A stretch of DNA of 64,000 nucleotides from Agitococcus lubricus (lineage in GTDB: Bacteria; Pseudomonadota; Gammaproteobacteria; Pseudomonadales; Moraxellaceae): assembly GCF_003051055.1 (NCBI RefSeq), contig NZ_QAON01000004.1:1-64000 (forward strand). The letters are read 5' to 3'. Numbering within the stretch: the first letter of the stretch is position 1; each line of letters opens with the position of its first letter. This document shows, piece after piece, positions 16,172 to 24,867 of the stretch. The notes beneath the pieces were generated by a model that was not told the origin of the DNA, did not search any database, and saw only the letters and a program-made list of their open reading frames with translations. The position numbers and the translations under genes were made by a program.

Positions 16172-17146
16172 TTATTGCACCATTTCTTGTTCGGTGAAGA
16201 GTCCATCAAAAAGTACAGTCGATAAATAACGTTCACCTGAATCAGGCAAAATAACGACGATGGTTTTATCGGCAAACTCAGGCAATGCGGCTAAACGTGC
16301 AGCAACCGCCGCCGCTGCCCCACAAGAAATACCCGCCAAAATACCTTCTTCTTTCATCAAGCGACGGGCAAAGTCGATTGCTTCATCATTACTGACGGTC
16401 TCTACACGGTCGACGAGTGAGACATCGAGGTTTTTAGGGACAAAATTGGCACCAATTCCCTGAATTTTATGCGGCGCAGGTTTTAAGTTTTCGCCTGCTA
16501 AGGTTTGGCTAATCAACGGTGAGACTTCGGGTTCTACCGCTACAGTGAGTAAAGCCTTACCCTGTGTCTGCTTAATATAACGCGAAACGCCTGTTAGTGT
16601 ACCGCCTGTGCCCACGCCTGCAATAAAGACATCTACTTCACCGTCCGTATCGTGCCAAATTTCAGGACCTGTTGTTTGTTCGTGAATGGCAGGATTGGCA
16701 GGATTTTCAAATTGTTGTGGCAAAAAATACTTTTCGGGTTGACTGGCACGAATTTCTTCTGCTTTATCGACAGCCCCTTTCATGCCCTTTGCCGCTTCGG
16801 TTAGCACTAAGGTTGCCCCTAAAGCCTTTAAGACTTTTCGACGCTCCAAACTCATGGAGGCTGGCATGGTGAGCGTGATAGGATAACCTTTAGCGGCGGC
16901 CACATAGGCCAAGGCAATGCCTGTATTGCCTGACGTTGGCTCCACAATTTCCATACCTGCCTTAAGTTGCCCTGATTGCTCTGCTGCCCAAATCATATTG
17001 GCACCAATACGACACTTCACCGAATAAGCAGGGTTACGGCCTTCAATTTTGGCATACACTTTTTTATGGTTTCCAACAATACGGTTTAGACGTACTAACG
17101 GGGTGTTTCCAATCGCTAAGCTATTATCTTCATAAATTTTTGGCAT
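16172..17146 (-). CDS. cysK: cysteine synthase A
   Basis: PLP-dependent O-acetylserine sulfhydrylase, the last step of cysteine synthesis. The PLP lysine is K44 in [11 protein letters not shown]; the substrate loop [12 protein letters not shown], the phosphate loop [15 protein letters not shown] and the C-terminal [11 protein letters not shown] with its Ser are present. Its 324 residues are normal. AAGGAC eight bases before the ATG serves as ribosome binding site. It appears monocistronic. A weak imperfect stem (about 16138-16170) lies just past the stop codon without a T tract. Confidence 0.96.
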   Translation of the reverse strand: MPKIYEDNSLAIGNTPLVRLNRIVGNHKKVYAKIEGRNPAYSVKCRIGANMIWAAEQSGQLKAGMEIVEPTSGNTGIALAYVAAAKGYPITLTMPASMSLERRKVLKALGATLVLTEAAKGMKGAVDKAEEIRASQPEKYFLPQQFENPANPAIHEQTTGPEIWHDTDGEVDVFIAGVGTGGTLTGVSRYIKQTQGKALLTVAVEPEVSPLISQTLAGENLKPAPHKIQGIGANFVPKNLDVSLVDRVETVSNDEAIDFARRLMKEEGILAGISCGAAAAVAARLAALPEFADKTIVVILPDSGERYLSTVLFDGLFTEQEMVQ

Positions 17147-17475
17147 GATTGAGTCCTTGCTTGGTCTAGATTTTCGATAGTTTTATCTGAAAGCGACTGT
17201 GGCGTCTTATCGTCTATTTTGCAACAATCAAATTCATCTAAAGTTATATCTTTTGATTGTAGAGTTACGCATAATCGAACGCTAGTATGGATAGTAACGA
17301 TTGATACAGGGTCATTTTATCAATGGCTGATACAGATACACCGCCAAATACTCAGGTATAAATGTACTGGTAGACTGAGTGAAGTCGCGGTATCTGCTAA
17401 TAGTTTGTTTGGTCTAGACTCAACTGCGACAACGACATTCATCTCACGCGAACAGACAGAAAAACTTTAGCTTTA
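17147..17475. other. intergenic with a possible coding remnant
   Basis: Upstream of cysK. An open frame at 17219-17470 (plus, 83 codons) ends five bases before the MITE at 17476. Its C-terminal half (GRLSEVAVSANSLFGLDSTATTTFIS) looks protein-like, but it has no clear start or family. It may be the tail of a decayed gene. Nothing else is supported here. Confidence 0.4.
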
Positions 17476-17742
17476 GGGTCTGTTGACGTTTTGATTGTGG
17501 TTGCGAAAGAGACTATGTTTTAGAGGATACAAGGCATGAATCACGTGATTTGGTTATTCCAAATCAGCGATGAACAACAACGTAGCCTCAAAAAATAGTT
17601 CTTTCCCTGTGGGTTGCGTTAAAAATTGACTCATTCTGCGTGACAAAACTTGCTAATAGAACGACTATTAACGGCGTTTTGTGCCTTGCCTGAGTCCATT
17701 TTTATCAGCAACGCGGCTCACACACCAAACGTCAACAGACCC
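17476..17742. mobile_element. MITE-like element, family 1, full copy A (267 bp)
   Basis: Ends GGGTCTGTTGACGTTTTG and CAAACGTCAACAGACCC are near-perfect inverted repeats, and the element is flanked by TA (17474-17475 and 17743-17744). The interior is non-coding. An inverted copy of exactly the same length lies at 35534-35800; most inner blocks match by eye (AATCACGTGATT, TAGTTCTTTCCCTGTGGGTTGCG, CGTTTTGTGCCTTGCCTGAGTCC, in part). No transposase gene is in the window, so it would need one in trans. Confidence 0.85.
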
Positions 17743-17788
17743 TAGTATTTATGTGCATAAATACCCCTTCTTTTTTGGAATAGTCAGC

Positions 17789-19582
17789 ATGACGCTTTTA
17801 TCACAAACAGCCATGTTTTTGGGAGCTGCCCTATTAATCGTCCCCTTATGCCACCGCTTAGGTCTGGCGACTGTACTGGGCTATTTGATTACAGGCATTA
17901 TTATTGGCCCCAATTTACTCAATTTAGCAGGCGATACCACGACCGTTCTACACTTTGCCGAATTTGGCGTCGTTATGCTGTTGTTTGTGATTGGTTTAGA
18001 GCTAGAGCCTTCGCGTTTATGGGTATTGCGCCGCTCGATTTTTATTTTAGGCGGCTTACAAGTGTTAGTGACAGGGGGTATTTTTACCCTCATCGGGTTG
18101 AGTCTTGGCATTAACCTGATTACCAGTGCCATTGCAGGTTTTGGCTTGGCCATGTCCTCCACAGCCTTTGTCATGCAATTATTGTCGGATAAAAAACAAC
18201 TCACGACCCGTCATGGGCGTAAAGCCTTTGCGGTTTTATTATTTCAAGACATGGCGGTTATTCCTATTTTGGCGATTTTACCGATTTTGTCTGGCGAAAA
18301 AACGCAAGAATACAACCTCATTTATTTTGCCAAAGTCTTAGGCTTATTTGCCTTATTGATATTAGCCAGTCGTGTTGTCATTCGTCCTGTCTTTAGAATC
18401 ATTGCCGCCAGCAAAGCCAACGAGCTGCTTACCGCAGCAGCGCTATTTATTATTATTGGCATTGCCGTCGTCATGGAAAAGTTGGGCTTATCGATGGCAT
18501 TGGGCGCGTTTGTGACAGGTGTTTTACTGGCCGACTCCGAATATCGGCACGAATTAGAAGCCAATATTCAACCTTTCAAGGGGTTATTGTTGGGCTTGTT
18601 TTTTATGGCCGTGGGCATGAGTACCGACATGCACCGCTTATTAAATGAACCCTTGCTGATTGTGGGTGGCGCAATCAGTCTCATGCTCATTAAATTTGCC
18701 TTATTAACAGTGATTTGCCGCCTGTGCGATGCCCCGTGGCAAACCAGTATTCGTTTAGGGGTGACTTTAGCTCAAGGGGGCGAATTTGCCTTTGTACTCT
18801 TTAGTACGGCCACACAATATCACTTATTAAGCGCTGACATTGGCGACCGTTTGATTTTAATTGTCACCCTGTCGATGGCACTTACGCCACTCGCTTTTTT
18901 CTTATTAGAACGTTTTATTGAACCCCGTTGGCAAGTAGTTGACACCCGTGCTTTTGATGAAATTGGTGCTGATGACCATGATAATCCTGTGGTGATTGCA
19001 GGCTTTGGCCGTTTTGGTCAAATTGTTGCACGTGTGCTGAGAATGCATAAAATTGGTTTTACGGCCATCGAAGGCGATGCCAGACAAGTCGACTTTGTGC
19101 GTCGTTTTGGTAATAAAATTTATTATGGCAATCCCAGTCATATCGAGATGCTACGTGCCGCCAAACTTGACAAGGCCAAAGTCTTTATTTTAGCCATCGA
19201 TGATGTCAATGACTCCGTACGTACCGCCATGCAAGTCCGTCATTATTACCCCCATTTGACTATTTTGGCACGTGCGCGTGACCGTCGCCATGCTTATGAA
19301 TTGATGGATATTGGGGTCAAACTGGTCACGCGTGAAATGTTTGCCTCGTCATTAGAGGTTGCCGAAGAAGCCTTAAGACAAGCAGGTCTAAGCCCAGAAC
19401 GTGCAGCACAAGGCGTACAACAGTTCCGTCATTACGATGAACAACTATTGATTCGGCAACAGGCTTTTTATCACGATGAAGAATCACTCATCGCCAGTAA
19501 TAAACAAGCGATGCGTGACTTAGAAGAATTGTTTGAAAGCGATGCCCTCGCCGAACAAAGCACAAACGAGCAAACACGCTAA
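17789..19582 (+). CDS. Kef-type cation:proton antiporter (CPA2) with RCK domain
   Basis: 597 residues from the ATG of MTLLSQTAMFLG. A longer reading would start at 17681 inside the MITE and add an unlikely leader. About twelve membrane helices (residues 5-380) form the Na+/H+ exchanger fold (GLELEPSRLW, MSSTAFVMQLL, LFQDMAVIPIL, LAQGGEFAFVLF). A Rossmann-type RCK/TrkA-N domain follows, with VVIAGFGRFGQIVARVL at about 400-416. This is the architecture of KefB/KefC glutathione-gated potassium efflux systems, but no KefF/KefG ancillary gene is adjacent. Only a weak GGAA precedes the start; the MITE ends 46 bp upstream and may influence expression. Confidence 0.92.
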   Translation: MTLLSQTAMFLGAALLIVPLCHRLGLATVLGYLITGIIIGPNLLNLAGDTTTVLHFAEFGVVMLLFVIGLELEPSRLWVLRRSIFILGGLQVLVTGGIFTLIGLSLGINLITSAIAGFGLAMSSTAFVMQLLSDKKQLTTRHGRKAFAVLLFQDMAVIPILAILPILSGEKTQEYNLIYFAKVLGLFALLILASRVVIRPVFRIIAASKANELLTAAALFIIIGIAVVMEKLGLSMALGAFVTGVLLADSEYRHELEANIQPFKGLLLGLFFMAVGMSTDMHRLLNEPLLIVGGAISLMLIKFALLTVICRLCDAPWQTSIRLGVTLAQGGEFAFVLFSTATQYHLLSADIGDRLILIVTLSMALTPLAFFLLERFIEPRWQVVDTRAFDEIGADDHDNPVVIAGFGRFGQIVARVLRMHKIGFTAIEGDARQVDFVRRFGNKIYYGNPSHIEMLRAAKLDKAKVFILAIDDVNDSVRTAMQVRHYYPHLTILARARDRRHAYELMDIGVKLVTREMFASSLEVAEEALRQAGLSPERAAQGVQQFRHYDEQLLIRQQAFYHDEESLIASNKQAMRDLEELFESDALAEQSTNEQTR

Positions 19583-19597
19583 ACGCGGTCAACAGGG

Positions 19598-19744
19598 TAA
19601 TGCCTGTCAGCTAAGAGAAAATTGTCCCTTAAAAATACCCCTTCGACTTCGCTCAGGTGACATTTTTCGTTGGTTGAGCGGTGGTCACTGAGCACAGCCG
19701 AAGTGAGTCGAAACCAACAAAAAATGCTTAACTGACCCGCATTA
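19598..19744. mobile_element. MITE-like element, family 2, copy 2
   Basis: A 147-bp non-coding element with ends TAATGCCTGTCAGCTAAG and CTTAACTGACCCGCATTA (imperfect inverted repeats). The octamer GGTCAACA is found at 19587-19594 and again at 19745-19752, a candidate target duplication if three extra G on the left belong to the element. The interior holds a TTCGACTTCGCTCA hairpin. It lies between the convergent antiporter and START genes. Confidence 0.65.
19642..19713. repeat. TTCGACTTCGCTCA / GTGAGTCGAA imperfect inverted repeat
   Basis: Third member of the hairpin family seen at 9667 and 13083. The arms are diverged and the centre contains a second GGTTGAGCGGTGGTCACTGAG block. In this place it could serve as a bidirectional terminator for the flanking convergent genes. 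Confidence 0.6.
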
Positions 19745-19773
19745 GGTCAACATGAGCATATAACTAGAGAATT

Positions 19774-20466
19774 TTATTCAACCAATGTGAAGGATGGCAT
19801 TGACTTGGCATTTTTGAATTCATCCAGCTTGGCCATACGTTGTAAGCCCACGGCAATCACATAAGGCGCGCTACGTTGAACATAATTAGTTGCCCAGACA
19901 GGGACGTTACCATTGGGGTCAATGTAGCCTTCAATTTCCAACTTTACTTTTTGCTCATTTAAGGCGGTAAAACGCACGACAAACTCTTCGGCTGCCATTC
20001 TGACTAAGGGTGGCTTTAGGGGTAAATAATCACTCACGGCCGTTGCATGTAAAATGGCGTAATTCTTTTTATCGGTCATAGGTTCAACACGGACATGCAA
20101 AATCACATCACGATTGGGAATACCTAACGGTGCACGATGCACCATATAGACATATAATTCTTTACTAGAGACTTTTTTGAGCAAGCGTGTTTCGAGAGTT
20201 TCCCAAAACCAACGCGGATAACTGTCGAAATCCGATAAAATATGGCTTAAGGTATCCATTGTCGTGGGAATGGTTTGCTCAATTTTGAACGAGCGAAATG
20301 GCTTGCCATCCTCGCGTTTAGCATAGGTTTTAATGTCGCGGCTTTTATCCACTTTAACAGGATGCCAATGTTCATCTAATCGAACCCTTAGCTCATCTAA
20401 GGTATTATCCGCAGCGACACTCAGACTGGTACAAGCCAACACCAACAGAAAACACAATTTACGCAT
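19774..20466 (-). CDS. exported START-domain protein
   Basis: About 230 residues starting at MRKLCFLLVL, which gives a clean signal peptide (cleavage near SVAA/DN); an in-frame ATG five codons earlier is also possible. The body matches the START/Bet v1-like lipid-binding fold: FKIEQTIPTTMDTLSHILSDFDSYPRWF, VYMVHRAPLGIPNRDVILHV and the C-terminal helix NYVQRSAPYVIAVGLQRMAKL. Bacterial START proteins are predicted to bind hydrophobic ligands; this one would act in the periplasm. The ligand is unknown. Confidence 0.85.
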   Translation of the reverse strand: MRKLCFLLVLACTSLSVAADNTLDELRVRLDEHWHPVKVDKSRDIKTYAKREDGKPFRSFKIEQTIPTTMDTLSHILSDFDSYPRWFWETLETRLLKKVSSKELYVYMVHRAPLGIPNRDVILHVRVEPMTDKKNYAILHATAVSDYLPLKPPLVRMAAEEFVVRFTALNEQKVKLEIEGYIDPNGNVPVWATNYVQRSAPYVIAVGLQRMAKLDEFKNAKSMPSFTLVE

Positions 20467-20481
20467 GATATTGCTACTCAT

Positions 20482-20842
20482 CGAATCAGCGCAGTCGATT
20501 GTGTGCTTAAGCCAACACGCGGTGGGCTACCATAAACATACCGACTGTTATGCCATACATAATAGTGTTTAATGTCCTATCGTTTTTCATCCTGACACAA
20601 GAGTCAACTAGCGATGAACACTATTACCCAAATTGAATGTTTAGCAATATATCCTGCTCAAAATGAGAGCAACATAAAAAATGTCCAACTGTCAAACAAT
20701 TTGCAAATTTTGTGGCATTGTCTGTCAAAAGCGTGTTTTTCAACACCAAGAAGGCCTATCTGCTTGATAAGCTACCGTTAAAGCAGATAAAAAAAATCCC
20801 CCAATACTGGAGGATTTTTGCAGCTAGACAAAAAACAAGAGT
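20482..20842. other. intergenic, 360 bp
   Basis: Contains the promoter side of the START gene and, at its right end, the speC terminator (20791-20819). No gene is supported; AT-rich sequence without recognisable motifs fills the rest. Confidence 0.6.
20791..20819 (-). terminator. intrinsic terminator of speC
   Basis: AAATCC (20794-20799) pairs with GGATTT (20812-20817), extended by inner CC/GG pairs, and is followed on the minus strand by a run of T (20791-20796). It lies 24 bases past the speC stop. Confidence 0.8.
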
Positions 20843-22036
20843 TTAGTTTTTCTCTTCTTCTTTGCCACAACCAATAAAGTAGGTTTTTAATGGGGGAAAA
20901 CCATTAAATTCTACAGAACTATACGACGTGGTGTACGCACCTGTTGTCATCCAATACAAACGGTCACCTACCGCCAAATTATGTGGCAAATGGTAGTTGG
21001 CATTTTCGTACATGATGTCTGTAGAGTCACAAGTGGGCCCTGCAAGCACAACACTGCCTTCGGCTTCTTTGTTATCCATTTTTTCGGTATAAATGGGGTA
21101 TTTAATCGCCTCGCCCATTGTTTCGATAAGACCTTGGAACAACCCTACATCGGTATAAATCCAACGCTTAAGGTCGGTACGTGACTTACGCGAAATTAAT
21201 ACAACCTCCGACACCAACACACCCGATTCACCGACCAAAGAACGGCCTGGTTCTAAAATCAACTCGGGTAAATCATCGCCGTGGTCATCGTGTAAGTAAC
21301 GTAAAATTTCTTCAGCATACACCTGAATCGGGTTGACTTCAGAAATATAGTTTGCAGGAAAACCACCACCCATGTTAATCATTTTGAGGATGACGCCTTC
21401 TTCTAAACGCATCCAGTCAAACATATATTTGACTTTGGACAATGCAGCATCCCAAACCGCAATATCTTTTTGCTGCGAGCCGACATGGAAGGAAATACCA
21501 TAAGGAATGAGACCTAACAATTTGGCTTGTACCAATAAGTCAATCGCCATATCAGGGTGGCAACCGAACTTGCGTGATAATGGCCACTCGGCTGTTTCGC
21601 CACCCTCTACCAAAATACGCACAAATACTTTAGAGCCTGGTGCATTTTCGGCAATGGATTGTAAGTCAGCTTTGGAGTCAGTGGCATACAAACGCACGCC
21701 TTTATCATAGGCATACTTGATATGAGCCGCTTTTTTAATGGTATTACCATAAGAAATGCGCTCTGGCTCAACGCCTGTTGCAAGAACTTTGTCTAATTCA
21801 TAGATAGAAGCGATATCAAAGTTAGACCCCAAGTCACGCAATAATTCAATGACAGGCTTACCTGGGTTGGCCTTTAGCGCGTAGTGCACTTTGGCCATTG
21901 GAAAACAAGTGGTCAACTCTTCATATTTTTGCTTAATGATTTCTAAATCCACCACCAAAAAAGGCGTTTCTTTAGTATCTGCAAAATCTTTGATTCGTTT
22001 CCATTCTTCAGCAGAACAGTAGTCAGCTAGACGCAT
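20843..22036 (-). CDS. speC: ornithine/lysine decarboxylase, alanine-racemase fold
   Basis: PLP enzyme that makes putrescine (or cadaverine). The PLP lysine is K55 in VHYALKANP; HVGSQQ, MGGGFP, EPGRSLVGESG and the catalytic Cys in GPTCDSTD near residue 335 are all present. The 397-residue length and sequence match the short group IV decarboxylases of Pseudomonas rather than the large fold I enzymes of E. coli. Substrate choice between ornithine and lysine cannot be read from the sequence. Monocistronic with a terminator. Confidence 0.9.
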   Translation of the reverse strand: MRLADYCSAEEWKRIKDFADTKETPFLVVDLEIIKQKYEELTTCFPMAKVHYALKANPGKPVIELLRDLGSNFDIASIYELDKVLATGVEPERISYGNTIKKAAHIKYAYDKGVRLYATDSKADLQSIAENAPGSKVFVRILVEGGETAEWPLSRKFGCHPDMAIDLLVQAKLLGLIPYGISFHVGSQQKDIAVWDAALSKVKYMFDWMRLEEGVILKMINMGGGFPANYISEVNPIQVYAEEILRYLHDDHGDDLPELILEPGRSLVGESGVLVSEVVLISRKSRTDLKRWIYTDVGLFQGLIETMGEAIKYPIYTEKMDNKEAEGSVVLAGPTCDSTDIMYENANYHLPHNLAVGDRLYWMTTGAYTTSYSSVEFNGFPPLKTYFIGCGKEEEKN

Positions 22037-22167
22037 AAGATATTACCCGTACAGGCAAAAGTAATAACAGTGTTTACAGGCATCATTAACACCTACAAAC
22101 GCGAAAACGGTTAGCTCCCGTGAAGGTGCGAAGGTTAAAGCCAAAGTCGCTGACAATCAAGCGACAA

Positions 22168-22815
22168 TTACGTCGTTTTTTGCTGCAAATGTGCTACAGC
22201 CGCCTTCATTTCGGTCGTTGAGCTAATACTGAGGTCTAAGTCGCGTAATAATCCGTCTTCTACCCCATAAATCCAGCCATGTACGGTGAGCTGCTGGCCT
22301 TTTAACCACGCATTGCGTACCAGTGTATTTTCGCAAACATTCACCACCTGTTCCATCACGTTTAGCTCACACAGAGCGTCTAAACGACCTTGTTCGTCGG
22401 CTTGTTGGTTGATGTATGATTGGTACTTGTGAATAATATCTTGCACATGGCGTAACCAATTATCAATCAGGCCAAACTCTTGATGTTGCATCGCGGCTTG
22501 AATACCGCCACAACGATAATGACCACAGACAATAATGTGTTCAACTTTGAGGACTTCAATCGCGTATTGCATCACCGATAAACAATTAAAGTCGGTGTGA
22601 ATGACTAAATTAGCGACGTTACGGTGTACAAACATATCACCAGGCAACAAATCAACCAGTTGGGTACAAGGCACACGGCTATCTGCACAACCAATCCATA
22701 AATATTTGGGCTTTTGTTGCGCAGTTAATTTGGCAAAAAATTCTGGCTCTGTGTGTTTAATCCGCTCAGCCCATTCCCGATTTTTAGCCAATAAGTCAGT
22801 GAGTTTTTGTGTCAT
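22168..22815 (-). CDS. can: beta-carbonic anhydrase
   Basis: Zinc enzyme interconverting CO2 and bicarbonate in the cytoplasm. The ligands and catalytic dyad are C43, D45 and R47 in WIGCADSRVP, with H99 and C102 in VCGHYRCGG. Its 215 residues compare with about 220 for E. coli Can. Its first 20 bases overlap the end of the upstream two-helix membrane protein in another frame, so the two are cotranscribed and may be coupled. Confidence 0.96.
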   Translation of the reverse strand: MTQKLTDLLAKNREWAERIKHTEPEFFAKLTAQQKPKYLWIGCADSRVPCTQLVDLLPGDMFVHRNVANLVIHTDFNCLSVMQYAIEVLKVEHIIVCGHYRCGGIQAAMQHQEFGLIDNWLRHVQDIIHKYQSYINQQADEQGRLDALCELNVMEQVVNVCENTLVRNAWLKGQQLTVHGWIYGVEDGLLRDLDLSISSTTEMKAAVAHLQQKTT

Positions 22816-23179
22816 CGTTGCTACTAGCCTCTGTCGTTTCTGTGCTAAAAGGGATTATCTGTTTGGTTGTGAGTATGCTGATGGTCTGTTTTTCTGTCCA
22901 TAATGCGACATAGGTAAGGACAACAATGCCAATAAATAACAAACCACAGCCAATAAAGGCAAGATTACCTAATGCCGCTAATTTCGCAATTTCTATATCG
23001 CTTACTTGTCCCATCTGTAATTTAGTCAGTAGTAAACCCGGGTCTATATATAAGGGTTTATGCTGCCATAACCACGCATAAAATGCGGCAATCACAACCA
23101 CAAATAACCAACCTAAACGATTCCACCAGCGAATATGCATTAAACGGGTAGTCACATACTGTTGTTGTTCGGGTGTCAT
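22796..23179 (-). CDS. small membrane protein of unknown function, overlapping can
   Basis: 127 residues with two clear membrane helices (about 16-34 and 66-92) and a hydrophilic, Ser/Thr/Asp-rich C-terminal tail (TEATEASSNDDTKTH-like). I recognise no family. The end overlaps the carbonic anhydrase start by 20 bp, which implies translational coupling. A role in bicarbonate or CO2 handling is possible only by association. Confidence 0.65.
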   Translation of the reverse strand: MTPEQQQYVTTRLMHIRWWNRLGWLFVVVIAAFYAWLWQHKPLYIDPGLLLTKLQMGQVSDIEIAKLAALGNLAFIGCGLLFIGIVVLTYVALWTEKQTISILTTKQIIPFSTETTEASSNDDTKTH

Positions 23180-23429
23180 TTACATTTATCCCCTGCGTCA
23201 CGCGCGACTCAATTATCCTCAATGATACAGGCTACTGCCCCCTATCAAACACGGCCTATGATAGCGAAATCTGGGTGGATACGTCCTCTATTTTGCGGGC
23301 TTTATTACAAACTCGGCAGTCAGATTCTGTATTTTTGGCCTACTGTGCGCTGTATCATAGGAATTAAGATACGTCCCTCTCTTCGCTCAGCTATCGACAA
23401 AACGCTATATCGGGATAAATGGCGATTAT

Positions 23430-24056
23430 TTAGTAGTGTAACCACCACGCTGGCGACAAGCCTCCATTCACCAACTTCAAGGCCGCACTTGGCGCAAAAT
23501 CTTGGGGAACATAATAGCGTGCAGGTCTATCGGCAGGTAATAACTGCCACCGTTGATAAATTTCGGCAATCAACTCACTGCAAAATCCCCCTTGATGGCC
23601 AATACTACTTGCTGCATTACCATGCCACCACGCATATAAATTTTTACGTACAATATTACAATAGGGCTTGTGTCGCCAAGCTGCCAATAAATGACGTAAG
23701 TGTTGTAAGCGTTGTTGTTCGTTAAGTTTCGTTTTTAAGCGTCTGATGGCCACTTGCCCCTGATAGCTGGCCAGTTTGGCATCTAAATTCACTAACTGTA
23801 CACCGTCCATACTTTGCCCATGTTGAATATCGTGTAGTTTACTGGCTCGAGTGACTTCCCATAATAATAATTGGTCGGGATATTCGGGTAAACGTACCAC
23901 GAGGGCAATATGCGACCATCGACTGAGGGTAAACACTTGTACCAAACGCGAAGACCAACTTGTGCCCGAGAAAAGCACTAAGTCACCTGTTTGTAATTGT
24001 TGTTTTAAGGTTTGATAGGCAAGACTTTTGTGGCGACTAAGACTGACTGTTTTCAT
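23430..24056 (-). CDS. YiiX/YebB-like permuted papain-fold hydrolase (NlpC/P60 superfamily)
   Basis: 208 residues. The order His before Cys is that of circularly permuted NlpC/P60 enzymes: TGDLVLFSGTSWSSR (23-37), the catalytic His in LSRWSHIALVV (H49), and the Cys in GGFCSELIAEIYQRW (C159). These enzymes are thought to act on acyl or amide bonds; the substrate is unknown. No signal peptide is seen, so a cytoplasmic or membrane-surface location is likely. It has its own upstream region and no close operon partner. Confidence 0.8.
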   Translation of the reverse strand: MKTVSLSRHKSLAYQTLKQQLQTGDLVLFSGTSWSSRLVQVFTLSRWSHIALVVRLPEYPDQLLLWEVTRASKLHDIQHGQSMDGVQLVNLDAKLASYQGQVAIRRLKTKLNEQQRLQHLRHLLAAWRHKPYCNIVRKNLYAWWHGNAASSIGHQGGFCSELIAEIYQRWQLLPADRPARYYVPQDFAPSAALKLVNGGLSPAWWLHY

Positions 24057-24507
24057 GGCTCACAGCATGTCTTGTGTTGTTGACCATTTATTGACGTTTT
24101 GTTGACAGTTTAGTGACGCATACAGCGTGAAGCGCTCATAAGACGTCAGTATGAAACATCTGATATAAGCTGCGTCTGGATAAGACTACGGCTTTTTAAT
24201 TGACATGGTACTGTTTATTACATCAAAGGCCTGTTGGGACGTTGTGGTGCCACGGTGAGCTTTGCACCACGCAATGGTTTGGCTAACTTTGGCCTAAACC
24301 TACATCACGTTCAATAAATCAGTGTTTCTTATCACAAACTCAGGTTATATCACTCCATCTTCTTTAGTCTGTTAAGCTCAAAAAACAGTCTGCTTCGCCA
24401 CCGCCTTCAAAATGAAGGCCATCCTTCGCCTGTAAGTTCTGAATTTTCAATGCACACTCAGCTATAATGCGAATGTTTTTGTTTTATTTTATACAGAGAT
24501 ATCCACC
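24057..24507. other. intergenic, 451 bp, upstream of ppnP
   Basis: Divergent region between the YiiX-like gene and ppnP. It holds a hairpin with arms GTGGTGC (24244-24250) and GCACCAC (24264-24270) and a TTGACA at 24200-24205 without a convincing partner -10. A TATAAT at 24463-24468, about 40 bases before the ppnP ATG, is a plausible -10. No coding sequence is supported. The length leaves room for a small RNA, but nothing proves one. Confidence 0.4.
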
Positions 24508-24819
24508 ATGAGTCAGTTCGATAATGTCAGTGTCATCAAAAAATCTAATATTTATTTTGATGGAAAGTGTGTCAGCCATAGCGTCTTGTTTGCCGATGGC
24601 ACCCGCAAAACCGTCGGCGTGATTTTTCCATCAACGCTGGTTTTTAATACCGGTGCGCCTGAAATTATGGAAGTGATTGCAGGCAAATGCCGCGTCAAAT
24701 TAGCGGGACAAGATAACTGGCAGGAATATGGAGCGGGTCAATCTTTTGAGGTTGCGGGCAATTCGAGTTTCACTATCGAAACGATTGATACCTTAGATTA
24801 TGTGTGTCATTTTGCCTAA
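24508..24819 (+). CDS. ppnP: pyrimidine/purine nucleoside phosphorylase
   Basis: 103-residue single cupin of the PpnP (formerly YaiE, DUF1255) family, which phosphorolyses several nucleosides to base and ribose-1-phosphate. The family pattern is clear: [43 protein letters not shown] and [14 protein letters not shown]. Monocistronic, with a TATAAT about 40 bp upstream and a hairpin downstream. Confidence 0.95.
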   Translation: MSQFDNVSVIKKSNIYFDGKCVSHSVLFADGTRKTVGVIFPSTLVFNTGAPEIMEVIAGKCRVKLAGQDNWQEYGAGQSFEVAGNSSFTIETIDTLDYVCHFA

Positions 24820-24833
24820 CTGAGACCAAAACA

Positions 24834-24860
24834 GGCATCGGCATAACAACTGCCGATGCC
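24834..24860. terminator. hairpin between convergent ppnP and the molybdoenzyme gene
   Basis: Perfect ten-base arms GGCATCGGCA (24834-24843) and TGCCGATGCC (24851-24860) around a seven-base loop. T-richness after it is weak on both strands (ATATCTG one way, TGTTTTGG the other), so it is a likely bidirectional terminator, better for the minus strand. Confidence 0.7.
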
Positions 24861-24867
24861 ATATCTG

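Noticed and set aside
23162-23725. 187-codon plus-strand frame
   Set aside because: Antisense to the YiiX-like gene, which has conserved catalytic residues; the rest is intergenic.
24057-24507. Possible small RNA in the ppnP upstream region
   Set aside because: Only a hairpin and an unpaired TTGACA; no terminator or conserved structure can be shown, so listed only as an intergenic note.
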